In this document: positions 63,747 to 64,000 of the stretch, one piece after another
How the letters are laid out: every line of letters starts with the position of its first letter
Numbering within the stretch: position 1 is the first letter of the stretch
Assembly: GCA_028688905.1 (NCBI GenBank)
Contig: JAQTXH010000001.1
Location: 1,221,770 to 1,285,769, forward strand
Origin: Acidiphilium sp.
GTDB lineage: Bacteria; Pseudomonadota; Alphaproteobacteria; Acetobacterales; Acetobacteraceae
Reading direction: 5' to 3'
Length of the DNA stretch: 64,000 nucleotides
Made by a program: the position numbers and the translations under genes
The notes under the pieces: generated by a model
What the model was told of the DNA's origin: nothing
Seen by the model: only the letters and a program-made list of their open reading frames with translations
The model's database searches: none

Positions 63747-64000
63747 ATGACTCTCGCCTATATTGTTTACCTCGCCGATTATTCGGACGGCGTTTTGTAT
63801 GTGCTTGCCGTGTTGTTCCTGCTCGCGACGGCGGTGATGCTGGACCGGGTGTGGTATCTGCGCCGGGCGATTTTGCGCGGCAGCACAATCGTGAAGCGGA
63901 TGGCCACCATGGGCCAGCTATCGCCGGGCGATTTGGAGCAGATGCGCGATTTCGCCGGCAAACAGCCTGAGGCGGTGCTGCTCGATACCGCCCTGCATCA
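63747..64000 (+). CDS. ExbB/TolQ/MotA-like proton channel, partial
   Basis: Starts at ATG 63747 with GGAG before it and runs off the right end after 84 codons. The visible part (MTLAYIVYLADYSDGVLYVL, then a hydrophobic stretch to about residue 30 and a charged loop with RVWYLRRAIL) is the N-terminal membrane helix and first cytoplasmic part of the MotA/TolQ/ExbB family. Placed behind a TonB-dependent receptor, it is probably an ExbB that powers it. The family call rests on a short piece. Confidence 0.65.
   Translation, partial: MTLAYIVYLADYSDGVLYVLAVLFLLATAVMLDRVWYLRRAILRGSTIVKRMATMGQLSPGDLEQMRDFAGKQPEAVLLDTALH

Overview
The window is a chromosomal stretch of a GC-rich alphaproteobacterium. 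The seven-gene nuoABCDEFG order, a CcrM-type adenine methyltransferase, alphaproteobacterial AddAB, an ETF:ubiquinone oxidoreductase and a tRNA-Asp with encoded CCA all fit this. The flavour of the proteins (TonB-dependent receptor, Liv transporter, MFS remnants) suggests Acetobacteraceae, possibly an acidophilic genus, but that placement is an inference from memory and not a search result. I see about 55 protein genes (two cut by the window ends), one tRNA, three gene remnants and several small repeats or inverted repeats. I see no phage, IS element or CRISPR array.

Layout. 1-6784 (minus): respiratory complex I genes nuoA to nuoG, tightly overlapped, with nuoG running off the left end; tRNA-Asp lies just upstream. 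7295-13214 (minus): an MFS transporter with a clear terminator, then a complete branched-chain amino acid type ABC system (binding protein, LivH, LivM, LivG, LivF) with an attenuator-like hairpin after the binding-protein gene. 13629-19564 (minus): zinc alcohol dehydrogenase, trmB, metK, dapB and the ETF:ubiquinone oxidoreductase. 19692-24209 (plus): a uracil-DNA glycosylase-like protein, a lytic transglycosylase and a TPR/glycosyltransferase-like fusion. 24244-30082 (minus): an MsbA-like exporter, a 14-TM type MFS pump, a DUF2125 protein and a PIG-V-like membrane mannosyltransferase. 30139-39534: ribF with a tiny coupled upstream ORF, dnaN-recF on the minus strand, an orphan fused-permease ABC transporter, a sulfotransferase, a DUF427 protein and fumC.

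39604-45422 (minus): a TetA-like MFS pump, a DUF3311/sodium-solute symporter pair, then the overlapping ccrM-yicC-gmk operon whose last stop codon lies in the end of a MITE-like palindromic repeat. 45584-48499 (minus): the most unusual part, a compact four-gene operon of two proteins that each carry a tandem pair of YbjQ-like domains, a PspA-like coiled-coil protein and an unrecognised 130-residue protein. I infer an envelope-stress or membrane-maintenance system. 48707-53306: enoyl-CoA hydratase, egtD-egtB for ergothioneine and a TrxR-type ferredoxin-NADP reductase. 52872-60516 (plus): tsaE-addB-addA-trxA-thioesterase, closely packed. 60499-60995 is a small graveyard of an aldo/keto reductase and an MFS transporter. 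61254-64000 (plus): a TonB-dependent receptor followed by the start of an ExbB/TolQ/MotA-like channel gene.

Most genes are core metabolism. Promoter, operator and start-codon calls are by eye and have lower confidence than the protein assignments. Long open frames opposite the GC-rich genes were treated as shadows.
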